From the NCBI RefSeq assembly GCF_014647635.1, contig NZ_BMPO01000013.1, positions 1 through 41,043 of the forward strand: a stretch of DNA of 41,043 nt, given 5' to 3'. Every line of letters starts with the position of its first letter. The stretch's first letter is position 1. The notes under the pieces are model-generated. The model worked only from the letters and a program-made list of their open reading frames with translations, ran no database searches and was not told the origin of the DNA. Below, piece after piece: positions 33,575-41,020 of the stretch. The position numbers and the translations under genes are program-made. Source of the DNA: Pseudomonas matsuisoli (GTDB lineage: Bacteria > Pseudomonadota > Gammaproteobacteria > Pseudomonadales > Pseudomonadaceae).

Positions 33575-33626
33575 AACGGCAGGCAAAGCGCCCTGCCGAA
33601 ACACGACTCGCAGGGTTACTCGCACC

Positions 33627-33724
33627 CTGTAGGAGCCAGCTTGCTGGCGATCCAGATCCAACCTGCAACACGGTTGCGTCTGGGCGAACGCGATCGTCAG
33701 CAAGCTGATCGCAGCCCTACTACG
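33627..33724. repeat. Diverged REP pair
   Basis: CTGTAGGAGCCAGCTTGCTGGCGATC (33627-33652) and an inverted, diverged partner GATCGTCAGCAAGCTGATCGCAGCCCTAC (33693-33721) flank a 40-base spacer. Each contains its own hairpin. This is the GTAGGAGC family of pseudomonad REPs, just after the activator gene. Confidence 0.65.
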
Positions 33725-33850
33725 TGATCGACAGCTCCCCTGTGATACCTGGTTCTCGGAGGTTTTTTAGAGGTTTCTGTAGGCCCCAACACCGTATGCA
33801 ACCTTGGGAGCATTGCTTCCATGCCCTCTACCCTTGTCGGAATAACAACA

Positions 33851-34621
33851 ATGAATACCGAACCTATCTCCTTCGACCTGCATGGCCGTAACGCACTGGT
33901 AACGGGCGCCGCACGTGGTATTGGTTACGCCGTCGCGCTGGCGCTTGGGCAGCGGGGCGCGGCCGTAGCTGTGTGTGACCTCGATCTTGAGTCGGCTGAA
34001 CGCGCTGCGGCTGCATTGGCGGAGCAGGGCATTCGCGCCATCGGTCTGCGCGTGGATGTCTCCAGCGAAGAGCAGGTCGCGGAAATGGTCAGGGCAACCA
34101 TAGCCACGCTAGGCAGCATCGATATTCTGGTGAACAACGCAGGGATCTGCTCGACCGCACCGTTGCTCGAGGTCAGCGCGGCAGAGTGGCGCAGGGTCAT
34201 GGCAATCGACCTGGACAGCGTGTTCTTCTGCGCGAAGGCCGTGTTGCCGGGAATGATGGACCAGCGCCATGGACGCATCATCAATCTCGCGTCGGCGGCA
34301 GGGAAACGGGGCGGTGGGCTACTTGGCAACAGCTGTTATGCCGCGGCCAAAGGAGGCGTGATCGCGCTGACCAAAGGGCTGGCCCGCGAGGCGGGACCGT
34401 ATGGAATTACCGCCAATGCGATCTCACCAGCGCTGACGGATACCGAGATGACCAGCATTCTTGCGCCCGAAGGACGTGCCCGTGTGCTGGCGGACATGCC
34501 CCTTGGCCGCGCAGGTACACCACGGGATATCGCCGGTGCGGTCTGCTTCCTCGCCTCGGAGGCCGGCAGCTTCGTGACGGGCGAAATCATGGACGTGGAT
34601 GGCGGGTTCATGCGGGATTGA
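33851..34621 (+). CDS. Short-chain dehydrogenase/reductase
   Basis: A classical SDR (256 residues). The cofactor motif is TGAARGIG (18-25), with acidic Asp43 ending strand 2 (NAD preference likely). NNAG is about 95-98, catalytic Ser148, Tyr163 and Lys167 are present, and the end DVDGGFMRD is normal. The ATG at 33851 gives the usual short leader (MNTEPISFDLHG). An in-frame ATG at 33821 with GGGAG 10 bases ahead is also possible. It stands alone on the plus strand, converging on the AEC transporter gene. The preceding 270 bases hold a REP pair and presumably its promoter. Substrate unknown. Confidence 0.88.
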   Translation: MNTEPISFDLHGRNALVTGAARGIGYAVALALGQRGAAVAVCDLDLESAERAAAALAEQGIRAIGLRVDVSSEEQVAEMVRATIATLGSIDILVNNAGICSTAPLLEVSAAEWRRVMAIDLDSVFFCAKAVLPGMMDQRHGRIINLASAAGKRGGGLLGNSCYAAAKGGVIALTKGLAREAGPYGITANAISPALTDTEMTSILAPEGRARVLADMPLGRAGTPRDIAGAVCFLASEAGSFVTGEIMDVDGGFMRD

Positions 34622-34651
34622 GGGGCGGGCATGTGTTGCCCGAACCGTTAA

Positions 34652-34757
34652 GGCGACTGGGGCGGATGTCCGCCCCGTCGCCCCTAGAGTGCGATAGATC
34701 GTGTCGCCGGCGGTGCGATTGGATGCACTTGTAGGGGCGACTTTAGTCGCCTTTCCC
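34652..34757. repeat. REP-like hairpins between converging genes
   Basis: GGCGACTGGGGCGGA / TCCGCCCCGTCGCC (34652-34682) form a long stem, and GTAGGGGCGAC-TTT-AGTCGCC (34731-34751) a second. They lie between the SDR and AEC stops and may serve as a transcription barrier in both directions. Confidence 0.6.
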
Positions 34758-34777
34758 CGTTCTATCGGTAAGCGTCG

Positions 34778-35725
34778 CTATCCATGCGGTACCAGCGCCA
34801 GAATGACTGACACAGTCACCAACGAGCACACCGTCGAAAACAGAATCGCCCGCGACATGGTCGTGGCTTCACGCCCATAAAGCTCTGCGAGCATGAATGG
34901 GCCATTGCCGATGGGCAGCGCGCTCAGCAGCAGGGCGCTGTAGGCCCACAGCGGCGGCAGGTCGAAGACCCAGAAAGCGAAGACCGCGGTAATCGCTGGC
35001 TGCAGGATCAGTTTCAGGAACACCAGCAGGGAAAGCGTCTGCGTCTTCACAGGCGCTGCGCCTTCGCTGCTGGGAGAGGCCAGGAACAGACCGATCGACA
35101 CTAGCGCGCAAGGACCTGCGGCCGCACCCAGGTACTTGAACAGCTGCTGGATGCCGGAGGGCAGTGCGATGCCGCTCAACGAGACCAGCATGCCCAGTAT
35201 CGGCGCGACCATGATCGGGTTCCTGATCAGCGCGCGGCCGACTTTCAATAGCGTTCGGCCCAGATGTTTTTCGGCCTGACGAGACATCTCGATCATCACG
35301 ATGGCGATCGCGAATAGCAGGCAAGCGGTCATTAACGTCCCGATGATCGCAGGGGGCAGCGATGCTTCGCCAAAGGTCAGCAAACAAAGCGGAATACCGA
35401 GGAAACCGGAGTTGGGATAGGCCGAGCCCAGCGCATCGATGGTCGCATCGATGAAATGCGCGCCCTGACGCAGCCGCAAGAACAGGGTGATGAGGTACAC
35501 ACCGGCCATGCCTAGCAGGAATGCAACAACGTAGCCGACGTTGAACGCTTCAACCGATGACAGCCGTGACATCGCTTCGAAGAGCAGCGACGGCAGACCG
35601 AGGTAGATGACGAAACGGTTGAGCTCGGTCGAGGCATTTGCGCCGAGGATGTTGCGCCTCCGGCAGAAAAAGCCGACGAAGATGAGGCTGAAGACGGGGA
35701 AGGCGACGTTGAAGACGGCAAGCAT
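34778..35725 (-). CDS. AEC-family (auxin efflux carrier) transporter
   Basis: A polytopic inner-membrane protein (315 residues) with about ten predicted helices in two groups of five. A central hydrophilic loop (about 150-165: SRQAEKHLGRTLLKVGRALIRNP) separates them. The family motifs N-RFVIYLGLPSLLF near the start, GSAYPNSGFLGIPL in the first half and NPIMVAPILGMLVS in the middle are recognisable. Bacterial members (MdcF-like) move carboxylates such as malonate or malate. AAGG lies 7 bases before the ATG. It is downstream of SDR3-PhyH-GntR on the same strand, but 413 bases of REP-containing DNA intervene. Confidence 0.88.
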   Translation of the reverse strand: MLAVFNVAFPVFSLIFVGFFCRRRNILGANASTELNRFVIYLGLPSLLFEAMSRLSSVEAFNVGYVVAFLLGMAGVYLITLFLRLRQGAHFIDATIDALGSAYPNSGFLGIPLCLLTFGEASLPPAIIGTLMTACLLFAIAIVMIEMSRQAEKHLGRTLLKVGRALIRNPIMVAPILGMLVSLSGIALPSGIQQLFKYLGAAAGPCALVSIGLFLASPSSEGAAPVKTQTLSLLVFLKLILQPAITAVFAFWVFDLPPLWAYSALLLSALPIGNGPFMLAELYGREATTMSRAILFSTVCSLVTVSVILALVPHG

Positions 35726-35840
35726 GGATAGGCCTTACTGCGGGGCGTGGGAAATGGAGAGGGAGGGGTTTCGCGAGAGAGATAAGATCGGTACACGGCC
35801 GCAGTTCGCTCGGCTGTTGGTTTGAGTGCGGCAGAACGCC

Positions 35841-35930
35841 TGTAGGAGCGAGCTTGCTCGCGAATGCGGTCCTTCCGGCGCGTATGGGTTGTCTGGTCTG
35901 ACGCATTCGCGGGCAAGCCCGCTCCTACAA
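35841..35930. repeat. BIME: inverted REP pair (GTAGGAGCGAGC family)
   Basis: TGTAGGAGCGAGCTTGCTCG followed by CGAATGCGG (35841-35869), and the inverted GCATTCGCGGGCAAGCCCGC followed by TCCTACA (35903-35929). Both arms contain a palindromic core. This is the commonest pseudomonad REP form. Confidence 0.85.
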
Positions 35931-35975
35931 AGGCTTGATAGCGCCCCATGGATTGCTGGTTAGTCTGGATCGAAT

Positions 35976-36020
35976 TGTAGGAACGAGCCGGGCTGCGATC
36001 AGCTTGCTCGCGAATGCGGC
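35976..36020. repeat. REP copy carrying a short internal insertion
   Basis: TGTAGGAACGAGC then a 12-base interruption (CGGGCTGCGATC) then AGCTTGCTCGCGAATGCGG. Compared with the copy at 35841 the left and right parts match almost exactly, but the core hairpin is split. Confidence 0.6.
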
Positions 36021-36138
36021 CCTTCGAACACGCAAAGACTATCTGGTCGCAAGTGCGATCGATCAGACGCAACCTCACGCTCCCCAGCCAGTAGGCAGGG
36101 GAGAACTTCGAAACGAGGCCACGCTTTGGATCACGCAT

Positions 36139-36936
36139 TCAGGCACATTTCAGAGTCAGGCCTCCATCGACGATGAGATTGGTGCCAGTAATGTAGCGGG
36201 CATTGTCCGAGGCGAGGAATAACGCGGCATGGGCCACGTCCCAGGCGTCGCCCATGAAGCCCATCGGGCATTGGGCGTGGCGTTTTTCCAGCATCGCATC
36301 CGTGTCGCCGCCATAAGCGCTGGTCAGTGAGGTGCGGACCATCGGGGTTTCCATGAACCCAGGTGATACGCAGTTGGCACGGATGCCTTTGGCGGCGTAC
36401 TGCACGGCAATGTTCTGGGTCAACGCGATGGCGGCAGCCTTGGTCGCTGAATAGCCGACGTAAGGAAACCCGAGCCAGCGCTCAGCGGCGATCGAGGCGA
36501 TGTTGACGATGACACCGTGCCCCTGACGCTCCATAACGGGCAGCGCGTACTTGCAGGTGAGAAACAGGCTGGTCTGGTTGACGGCCACCAGACGGTTCCA
36601 GCTTTCCTCGCTGGCTTCCACCGGGCCACCCGTTTCGGCAATGCCCACGTTGTTGTGCAGCACGTCGAGGCGGCCGAAATGGTCGATGGTGGCCTGGACC
36701 ATGCGGCGCATATCCCCGCTATCGGAGACGTCGCCGCTGAACACCTCACATTCGCCGCCCTCTTCGCGGATCATTGCGCAGGTCTCTTCCGCAGACTGCG
36801 CATTACGATCTACCGCCAGCACGCGCGCACCTTCACGGGCATAGAGCACCGCTGCCGCGCGGCCGTTGCTCCAACCCTCGGCGATGGCTCCAGCGCCGGT
36901 GACGATAACCACCTTTTCGTTCATCAGCTTTTTCAT
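36139..36936 (-). CDS. Short-chain dehydrogenase/reductase with atypical Rossmann loop
   Basis: A 265-residue SDR. The glycine motif is stretched: TGAGAIAEGWSNG (13-25) rather than TGxxxGIG. Otherwise the pattern is complete, with Asp43 after strand 2, NNVG (95-98), catalytic Ser148, Tyr162 and Lys166, and the end VDGGLTLKCA. It lies 54 bases after the PhyH-like gene and follows the same direction as the GntR gene, so the three probably form an operon. A role in oxidising the product of the hydroxylase is likely from position; the substrate is unknown. The ATG at 36936 follows GGATAACAACA. Confidence 0.87.
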   Translation of the reverse strand: MKKLMNEKVVIVTGAGAIAEGWSNGRAAAVLYAREGARVLAVDRNAQSAEETCAMIREEGGECEVFSGDVSDSGDMRRMVQATIDHFGRLDVLHNNVGIAETGGPVEASEESWNRLVAVNQTSLFLTCKYALPVMERQGHGVIVNIASIAAERWLGFPYVGYSATKAAAIALTQNIAVQYAAKGIRANCVSPGFMETPMVRTSLTSAYGGDTDAMLEKRHAQCPMGFMGDAWDVAHAALFLASDNARYITGTNLIVDGGLTLKCA

Positions 36937-36990
36937 TGTTGTTATCCAGAATCCGGAAAGAAGCGCCGGTCATTAGCCGGCGCCTATTGG

Positions 36991-37779
36991 TCAGGCCACA
37001 GCCTTCATCAGTTCTTCGAGACAGTTGTCATCCAGTGTCTGGATCGGCGTGAAATCGCGGTGGGCGATGTAATCCGGGCGCTGGAATTTCTGAATCGCGT
37101 TGTCCACCGAGTTAGTGGTGACATACAGCGTATTTCGGTCCCAGGGCGACAGGTTCGGCGCGGATGCATGGACCAGCGTGCTCTGGAAGATCAGCACGGT
37201 GCCAGCCTTGCCTTTAGGCGCAACGATGCCGCCGTCCTCGACCAGCGCGGCCACCTTGTCGTTGTCCAGTGTCCACAGCGGATAGCTCGTGGTCGTGCGA
37301 TCATGGCCCGCTTCGATACGGCCATTCTTGTGCGAACGAGGGATGAACATCAGTGGGCCGTTGAATTCGTTCACGTCGTCGAGGAACACGGCGACGTTCA
37401 TCGCCCTCGGGTTCGGCATGCCATCGTCCTCGTGCCAGGTCCCGAAGTCCTGGTGCCACTGCCACACGTCACCGTTGAAGGCCGCCTTGGCGTTGATCTT
37501 GAACTGGTGCATATAAACGTCGCTGCCCAGCAGCTCGCGAGCCGGTTCGATCAGGCGGGGGTGGCGCGCAACTCGGGCGAACACGTCGTCGAAGGTGTGC
37601 GCCGCGAACACGGTGCGCACTACGCCGCTCTTCTCCTTGATGACTTCATCGCGGTCCATGCGATACAGCGCGGGAAGGCGCGACTTCATCAACGCGGCTT
37701 CTTCACGACTGAACAGGCCGTCCAGAGTGATGTAGCCAAGGTCTTCATAAGCTTCGATTTGTTCTTGTGTCAGCTTCAT
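36991..37779 (-). CDS. PhyH-family 2-oxoglutarate/Fe(II) dioxygenase, EctD-like
   Basis: A cupin-fold non-haem iron hydroxylase (262 residues). The metal ligands are His109-Gln-Asp111 and His204 (LVHASAPN), and Arg215 (WDRNTLYV) should bind 2-oxoglutarate. The segment WQWHQDFGTWHEDDGMPNPRA closely resembles the ectoine hydroxylase signature (WHSDFETWHxEDGMP), and GPLMFIPRSHKNG also recalls EctD. No ectABC genes are in the window, so an EctD-related enzyme acting on another small substrate is more likely. The ATG at 37779 follows GGAGAG. It is preceded by the GntR gene (34 bases) and followed by SDR3. Confidence 0.86.
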   Translation of the reverse strand: MKLTQEQIEAYEDLGYITLDGLFSREEAALMKSRLPALYRMDRDEVIKEKSGVVRTVFAAHTFDDVFARVARHPRLIEPARELLGSDVYMHQFKINAKAAFNGDVWQWHQDFGTWHEDDGMPNPRAMNVAVFLDDVNEFNGPLMFIPRSHKNGRIEAGHDRTTTSYPLWTLDNDKVAALVEDGGIVAPKGKAGTVLIFQSTLVHASAPNLSPWDRNTLYVTTNSVDNAIQKFQRPDYIAHRDFTPIQTLDDNCLEELMKAVA

Positions 37780-37813
37780 GAGGCTCTCCGAGGGGAGGGT
37801 GGTTGTGCAGGGG

Positions 37814-38512
37814 TTAAGCCTGCTTTCGTTTAGACGCGTGCTCCTCGTCATCGAGGCGTCGCGCCAGGTTTTCCGCTGCGCTTTCGGCGTGCTGTCTTGC
37901 CCGCACACCAGCTTGTTGCTCGTCTCCGGCGAGGATCGCCAGCAGGATATTTTCGTGTTCGTCCCAGACGCCATCGAACGTCCTGACATCGCTTTGCAGG
38001 ATGGCACTCATCACCCGGCGGATGTGGTGCCAATGAATCGCGGTGGTCTCACCGATCACCGGATTACCGGACATGCGATAGATGAATTGGTGGAAGGCAA
38101 TGTCGGCTTGCACCCGTCGGTAATCGTTTTCTCCCACTGCGGCTTCACGGCCTTGGCGAATCAACTTCTCGCCTTCGGCGCGGTAGGGCTCCGCACCGTG
38201 CTCGCGAACGCGGCGCGCAGCCTCGCTGGCGGCTAGCGCATCCAGCGCAGCTCGCACCTGATAGAGCTGAACGAGGCGAAGCGGGTCGAGGGGCGTGACG
38301 ATGACGCCCTTGCGACCGCTTTCTTCGATGAAGCCTTCGCGCTTGAGTATCTGGAACGCTTGAAGGATCGGCTGGCGTGAAACGCCCAATTGTTCAGCCA
38401 GACCTTCCTGGGTAATACGCTCGTTGGGCGGCAGTGTGCCGTCGCAGATGGCATCGAGGATGGCGACGTAGACCTGTTCGATCAGTTGGGCTGGCGTTTG
38501 CAGCTTCTTCAT
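37814..38512 (-). CDS. GntR-family regulator with FCD domain
   Basis: A 232-residue regulator. Its N-terminal winged helix-turn-helix spans about 8-75 (QVYVAILDAICDGTLPPNERITQEGLAEQLGVSRQPILQAFQILKREGFI). The all-helical FCD ligand domain (about 85-220) has the metal/ligand positions ADIAFHQF, DEHENILLAI and RARQHAESAA. The ATG at 38512 (MKKLQT) is used; a GTG at 38521 would add three residues, and neither has a clear Shine-Dalgarno. It heads the GntR-PhyH-SDR3 operon and diverges from the second dctP across about 150 bases containing a CTGTATACAG palindrome, so it probably represses both sides until its ligand appears. Confidence 0.9.
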   Translation of the reverse strand: MKKLQTPAQLIEQVYVAILDAICDGTLPPNERITQEGLAEQLGVSRQPILQAFQILKREGFIEESGRKGVIVTPLDPLRLVQLYQVRAALDALAASEAARRVREHGAEPYRAEGEKLIRQGREAAVGENDYRRVQADIAFHQFIYRMSGNPVIGETTAIHWHHIRRVMSAILQSDVRTFDGVWDEHENILLAILAGDEQQAGVRARQHAESAAENLARRLDDEEHASKRKQA

Positions 38513-38534
38513 AATGATCACTGAATGTTGAGTT

Positions 38535-38544
38535 CTGTATACAG
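38535..38544. promoter_or_regulatory. Candidate operator for the FCD-type GntR regulator
   Basis: CTGTATACAG, a perfect 10-bp palindrome (extended TTCTGTATACAGAC), 22 bases upstream of the GntR start and between divergent promoters. It fits the T-GT...AC-A form of FadR/FCD sites. The related CCTGTACAGG is at 26969. Confidence 0.6.
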
Positions 38545-38665
38545 ACTACGAATCCGTGATTATGCTGTCAACGCCGTCATCGCATTTCCGTATCGAGATG
38601 CGAGATGTGTGTGCACTAAAAACCAAAAAAAGCCTCTCGTACAAAAACAATAAGAGGAACATCGC

Positions 38666-39697
38666 ATGACTGGTCTTACTCGTCGTCATTTCATCCGTAA
38701 TGCATCTCTCCTGTCCGCGGCGGTCGCAGCCAGCAGCACGGGCCTCTACAGCGGCCCCGTGCGGGCTGCCGAATTCAATCTGAAGTTCGCTAATAACCTG
38801 CCCATCGGCCATCCGATGAACGTGCGCGCGCGGGAAATGGCCAAGCGTGTGAAGGAAGAGTCGGAAGGGCGTGTCAATGTGCAGGTATTCCCCAGCAGCC
38901 AGCTGGGCGGGGATACCGATATGCTGGCGCAGGCGCGCTCGGGCGCCATCGACTTCTACTGCGGCCCGCCGGTGATTCTTGGGACGCTCGCGCCAAGCGT
39001 GCAGATCAGTGCCGTGGGGTTCGCCTTCAAGGATTACGACCAGGTCTGGGCCGCGATGGATGGCGAGCTGGGTGCTCACATCCGCCAGGAGATCGAGAAG
39101 ACCGGCGTGCTGTTCGGCTTCGAAAAGATCTGGGACAACGGTTTCCGTGTCACCACGACCAGTACCAGGCCGATTGCAGCCCCGACTGACCTCGTGGGAA
39201 TGAAGCTACGTGTGCCGCCAAGCCCAATCATCATGTCGATGTTCCGCAGCTTCGACGCCTCGCCCGCGAGTATCAACTTTGCCGAGGTCTATTCCTCGCT
39301 CCAGACGCGCATTGTCGAAGGGCAGGAAAACCCGCTGACGTTGGTGGATTCTGCCAAGCTCTACGAGGTGCAGAAGTATTGCTCCATGACCAACCATATG
39401 TGGGATGGCTTCTGGGTACTGGGCAATCAGCAACGCTTCAAAGCACTACCGGCGGATGTACAAGCGCTAGTCACCAAGCACATCAACGAAGCGGGCGTGA
39501 GCATGCGTGCGGACCTGCGCAGCTTGCAGGCGAACGTTATCGAAGTTCTCAAAGGCAAAGGGTTGCTGCTGAGCAAGGTCACGCCCGAACCGTTCCGCGA
39601 GAAGTTGCGCGCTGCCGGCTATTACGAGCAATGGCATGAGACCTTCGGTGACGAGGCCTGGGCGCTATTGGAGAAGACCGCCGGATCATTGGCATAG
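38666..39697 (+). CDS. Second TRAP substrate-binding protein (DctP), Tat-exported, no adjacent permease
   Basis: A DctP-family receptor of 343 residues, exactly the length of the one at 27225 and clearly its paralog. For example KLRVPPSPIIMSMFRSF, INFAEVYSSLQTRIVEGQENPL and SAKLYEVQKYCSMTNH differ from it at only scattered positions. The Tat signal is LTRRHFIRN (4-12), with cleavage near Ala34, and Arg182 and EGQENPL are conserved. AAGAGGAA precedes the ATG. No DctQ or DctM gene follows, so it may share the fused DctQM at 28259. It is probably regulated by the divergent GntR protein. Confidence 0.92.
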   Translation: MTGLTRRHFIRNASLLSAAVAASSTGLYSGPVRAAEFNLKFANNLPIGHPMNVRAREMAKRVKEESEGRVNVQVFPSSQLGGDTDMLAQARSGAIDFYCGPPVILGTLAPSVQISAVGFAFKDYDQVWAAMDGELGAHIRQEIEKTGVLFGFEKIWDNGFRVTTTSTRPIAAPTDLVGMKLRVPPSPIIMSMFRSFDASPASINFAEVYSSLQTRIVEGQENPLTLVDSAKLYEVQKYCSMTNHMWDGFWVLGNQQRFKALPADVQALVTKHINEAGVSMRADLRSLQANVIEVLKGKGLLLSKVTPEPFREKLRAAGYYEQWHETFGDEAWALLEKTAGSLA

Positions 39698-39710
39698 GCG
39701 ATACCGTTTA

Positions 39711-39785
39711 GTCGTAGGTCGGGTGATAACCCAAAGACCGTGCTCCCCAGGCGAAGGAGCCGCGGGTTTTACCCGCCCTACGACT
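39711..39785. repeat. BIME: inverted REP pair (GTAGGGCGGGT family)
   Basis: GTCGTAGGTCGGGTGATAACCC (39711-39732) and CGCGGGTTTTACCCGCCCTA followed by CGAC (39761-39784). The left arm carries small differences from the consensus. It lies directly after the second dctP gene. Confidence 0.78.
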
Positions 39786-39878
39786 ACAGAGCGACTTGGG
39801 ACACTTTATCCGTGCTCAGGCACTCCTGCTGTAATACAGGGCTCCAACGTTTCTATCCGTTGTGTTGGAGTCCTTCTC

Positions 39879-40895
39879 ATGTATCGCCTTGGCTTTGCCT
39901 GCCAGTACCGTCATCCCGGCCATAGCGAATCGCTGAAAGCGCTCGAAGCCATCGAGCGCACGTTCAACCCGCGCACGACGACGTTGCGCTGGATAAACAG
40001 CGTCCAGCGAGAAGTGGCGGAAGAGAAGCTGCGCGATGTCGTCGGGCATAACCTGGATGCACAGCTGCGTCTGCTCGAATACGTCGGCAGCCTGCCGCCG
40101 CCCTTGCGCATGCTGCGCTTGAGCAGTGACCTGCTGCCGTTGTACAGCCACGCTTCGGTAAAGGACTTCTATCAGCAACCTGAAATCCAGGATTGGCTAT
40201 CGAACCGCTTCGGTGAGATCGGGGCTTTGGCGCGTAATCATGGCGTGCGGGTTTCGATGCACCCGGGGCAATTCTGCGTGCTCGGGTCGGACCGGCCGGA
40301 GGTGGTGGAAAACAGCATCGCGGAGTTCGAATATCACGCGGACATGATTCGCATGATGGGCTTCGGTCGACAGTTTCAGGATTTCAAATGCAACGTGCAC
40401 ATTGCGGGCCGGTTGGGGGCGGAGGGCATCCGCACGATCTGGCCCCGACTTTCCCAGGAGGCGCGCAATTGCATCACCTTCGAGAACGAAGAGAAGACCT
40501 ACGGCGTCGACGATTGCCTGAAGCTCGCCGACCTGGCGCCGGTGGTGCTGGACATTCACCATTGCTGGATCAACGAAGACGCTTACATCGATCCGCACGA
40601 GGAGCGCGTCGAACGAATCATCGAGAGCTGGCGTGGGGTGCGGCCGACGATGCATTACTCGCAGCCACCGGAAAAGTTGATCGAGCTGGGGTTCTGGCCG
40701 ACCCGCAAGCTGGAGATGCCGACCGTGCTGGTGCGTGTGTCGAAGCGCGAGTTATACGGGCACAGCAAACGGATGTGGAATGACTGGACCAATCGTTATG
40801 CCTGCGAATTCCTGGATCGGTTCGACATGATGTTCGAGGCCAAGGATAAGAACCTAGCGACGATGGATTTCTATCAGGAGTACCTGACGGCGTAA
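39879..40895 (+). CDS. uvsE: UV damage endonuclease UvsE/UVDE
   Basis: A TIM-barrel, metal-dependent endonuclease (338 residues) that nicks 5' of UV photoproducts and some other lesions, an alternative to UvrABC. Family features are the start MYRLGFACQYRHPG, SMHPGQFCVLGS, NVHIAG, FENEEKTYGVDDCL and DIHHCWIN, which supply the His, Glu and Asp metal ligands. SWRGVRPTMHYSQPPE comes later in the chain. The ATG at 39879 follows GGAG with 8-base spacing. A longer open frame upstream runs only through REP sequence and is rejected. It is a single gene flanked by REPs. Confidence 0.92.
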   Translation: MYRLGFACQYRHPGHSESLKALEAIERTFNPRTTTLRWINSVQREVAEEKLRDVVGHNLDAQLRLLEYVGSLPPPLRMLRLSSDLLPLYSHASVKDFYQQPEIQDWLSNRFGEIGALARNHGVRVSMHPGQFCVLGSDRPEVVENSIAEFEYHADMIRMMGFGRQFQDFKCNVHIAGRLGAEGIRTIWPRLSQEARNCITFENEEKTYGVDDCLKLADLAPVVLDIHHCWINEDAYIDPHEERVERIIESWRGVRPTMHYSQPPEKLIELGFWPTRKLEMPTVLVRVSKRELYGHSKRMWNDWTNRYACEFLDRFDMMFEAKDKNLATMDFYQEYLTA

Positions 40896-40915
40896 CGGAA
40901 TCGATTAATAGCCGA

Positions 40916-41020
40916 AAAGCCGCGGGTTGCACCCGCCCTTGTATGTCGACTCCCGTCTCCAAAGAGGCGATAGTCCCCGACTGATCATCGGGGGAGGACC
41001 GCAAGCCGCACCCGCCCTTA
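40916..41020. repeat. Two half-REP copies after uvsE
   Basis: AAAGCCGCGGGTTGCACCCG then CCCTTG (40916-40941), and a shorter GCAAGCCGCACCCGCCCTTA (41001-41020). They match the right arm of the GTAGGGCGGGT-family BIMEs, without left arms. No gene is seen from 40896 to the window end. Confidence 0.6.

Larger units (their letters stand above)
35726..36138. other. REP-containing spacer between SDR and AEC genes
   Basis: About 410 non-coding bases. It holds a BIME at 35841-35930 and a further altered REP at 35976-36020. A promoter for the AEC gene should lie at its left end. No gene is supported. Confidence 0.55.

Noticed and set aside
36517-37833. Open frame of 438 codons on the plus strand
   Set aside because: It lies antisense to SDR3 and the PhyH-like gene, both of which have complete catalytic motifs. 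Its translation is His/Val/Arg-rich without any recognisable domain. It is a GC-rich shadow frame.
39636-39878. Upstream extension of the uvsE frame
   Set aside because: It runs through the end of dctP and a REP pair. The family start MYRLGFACQYR with a good ribosome binding site is at 39879.
30995-41020. CRISPR array
   Set aside because: The repeated sequences are palindromic REPs at irregular distances in both orientations, without regular spacers or cas genes.
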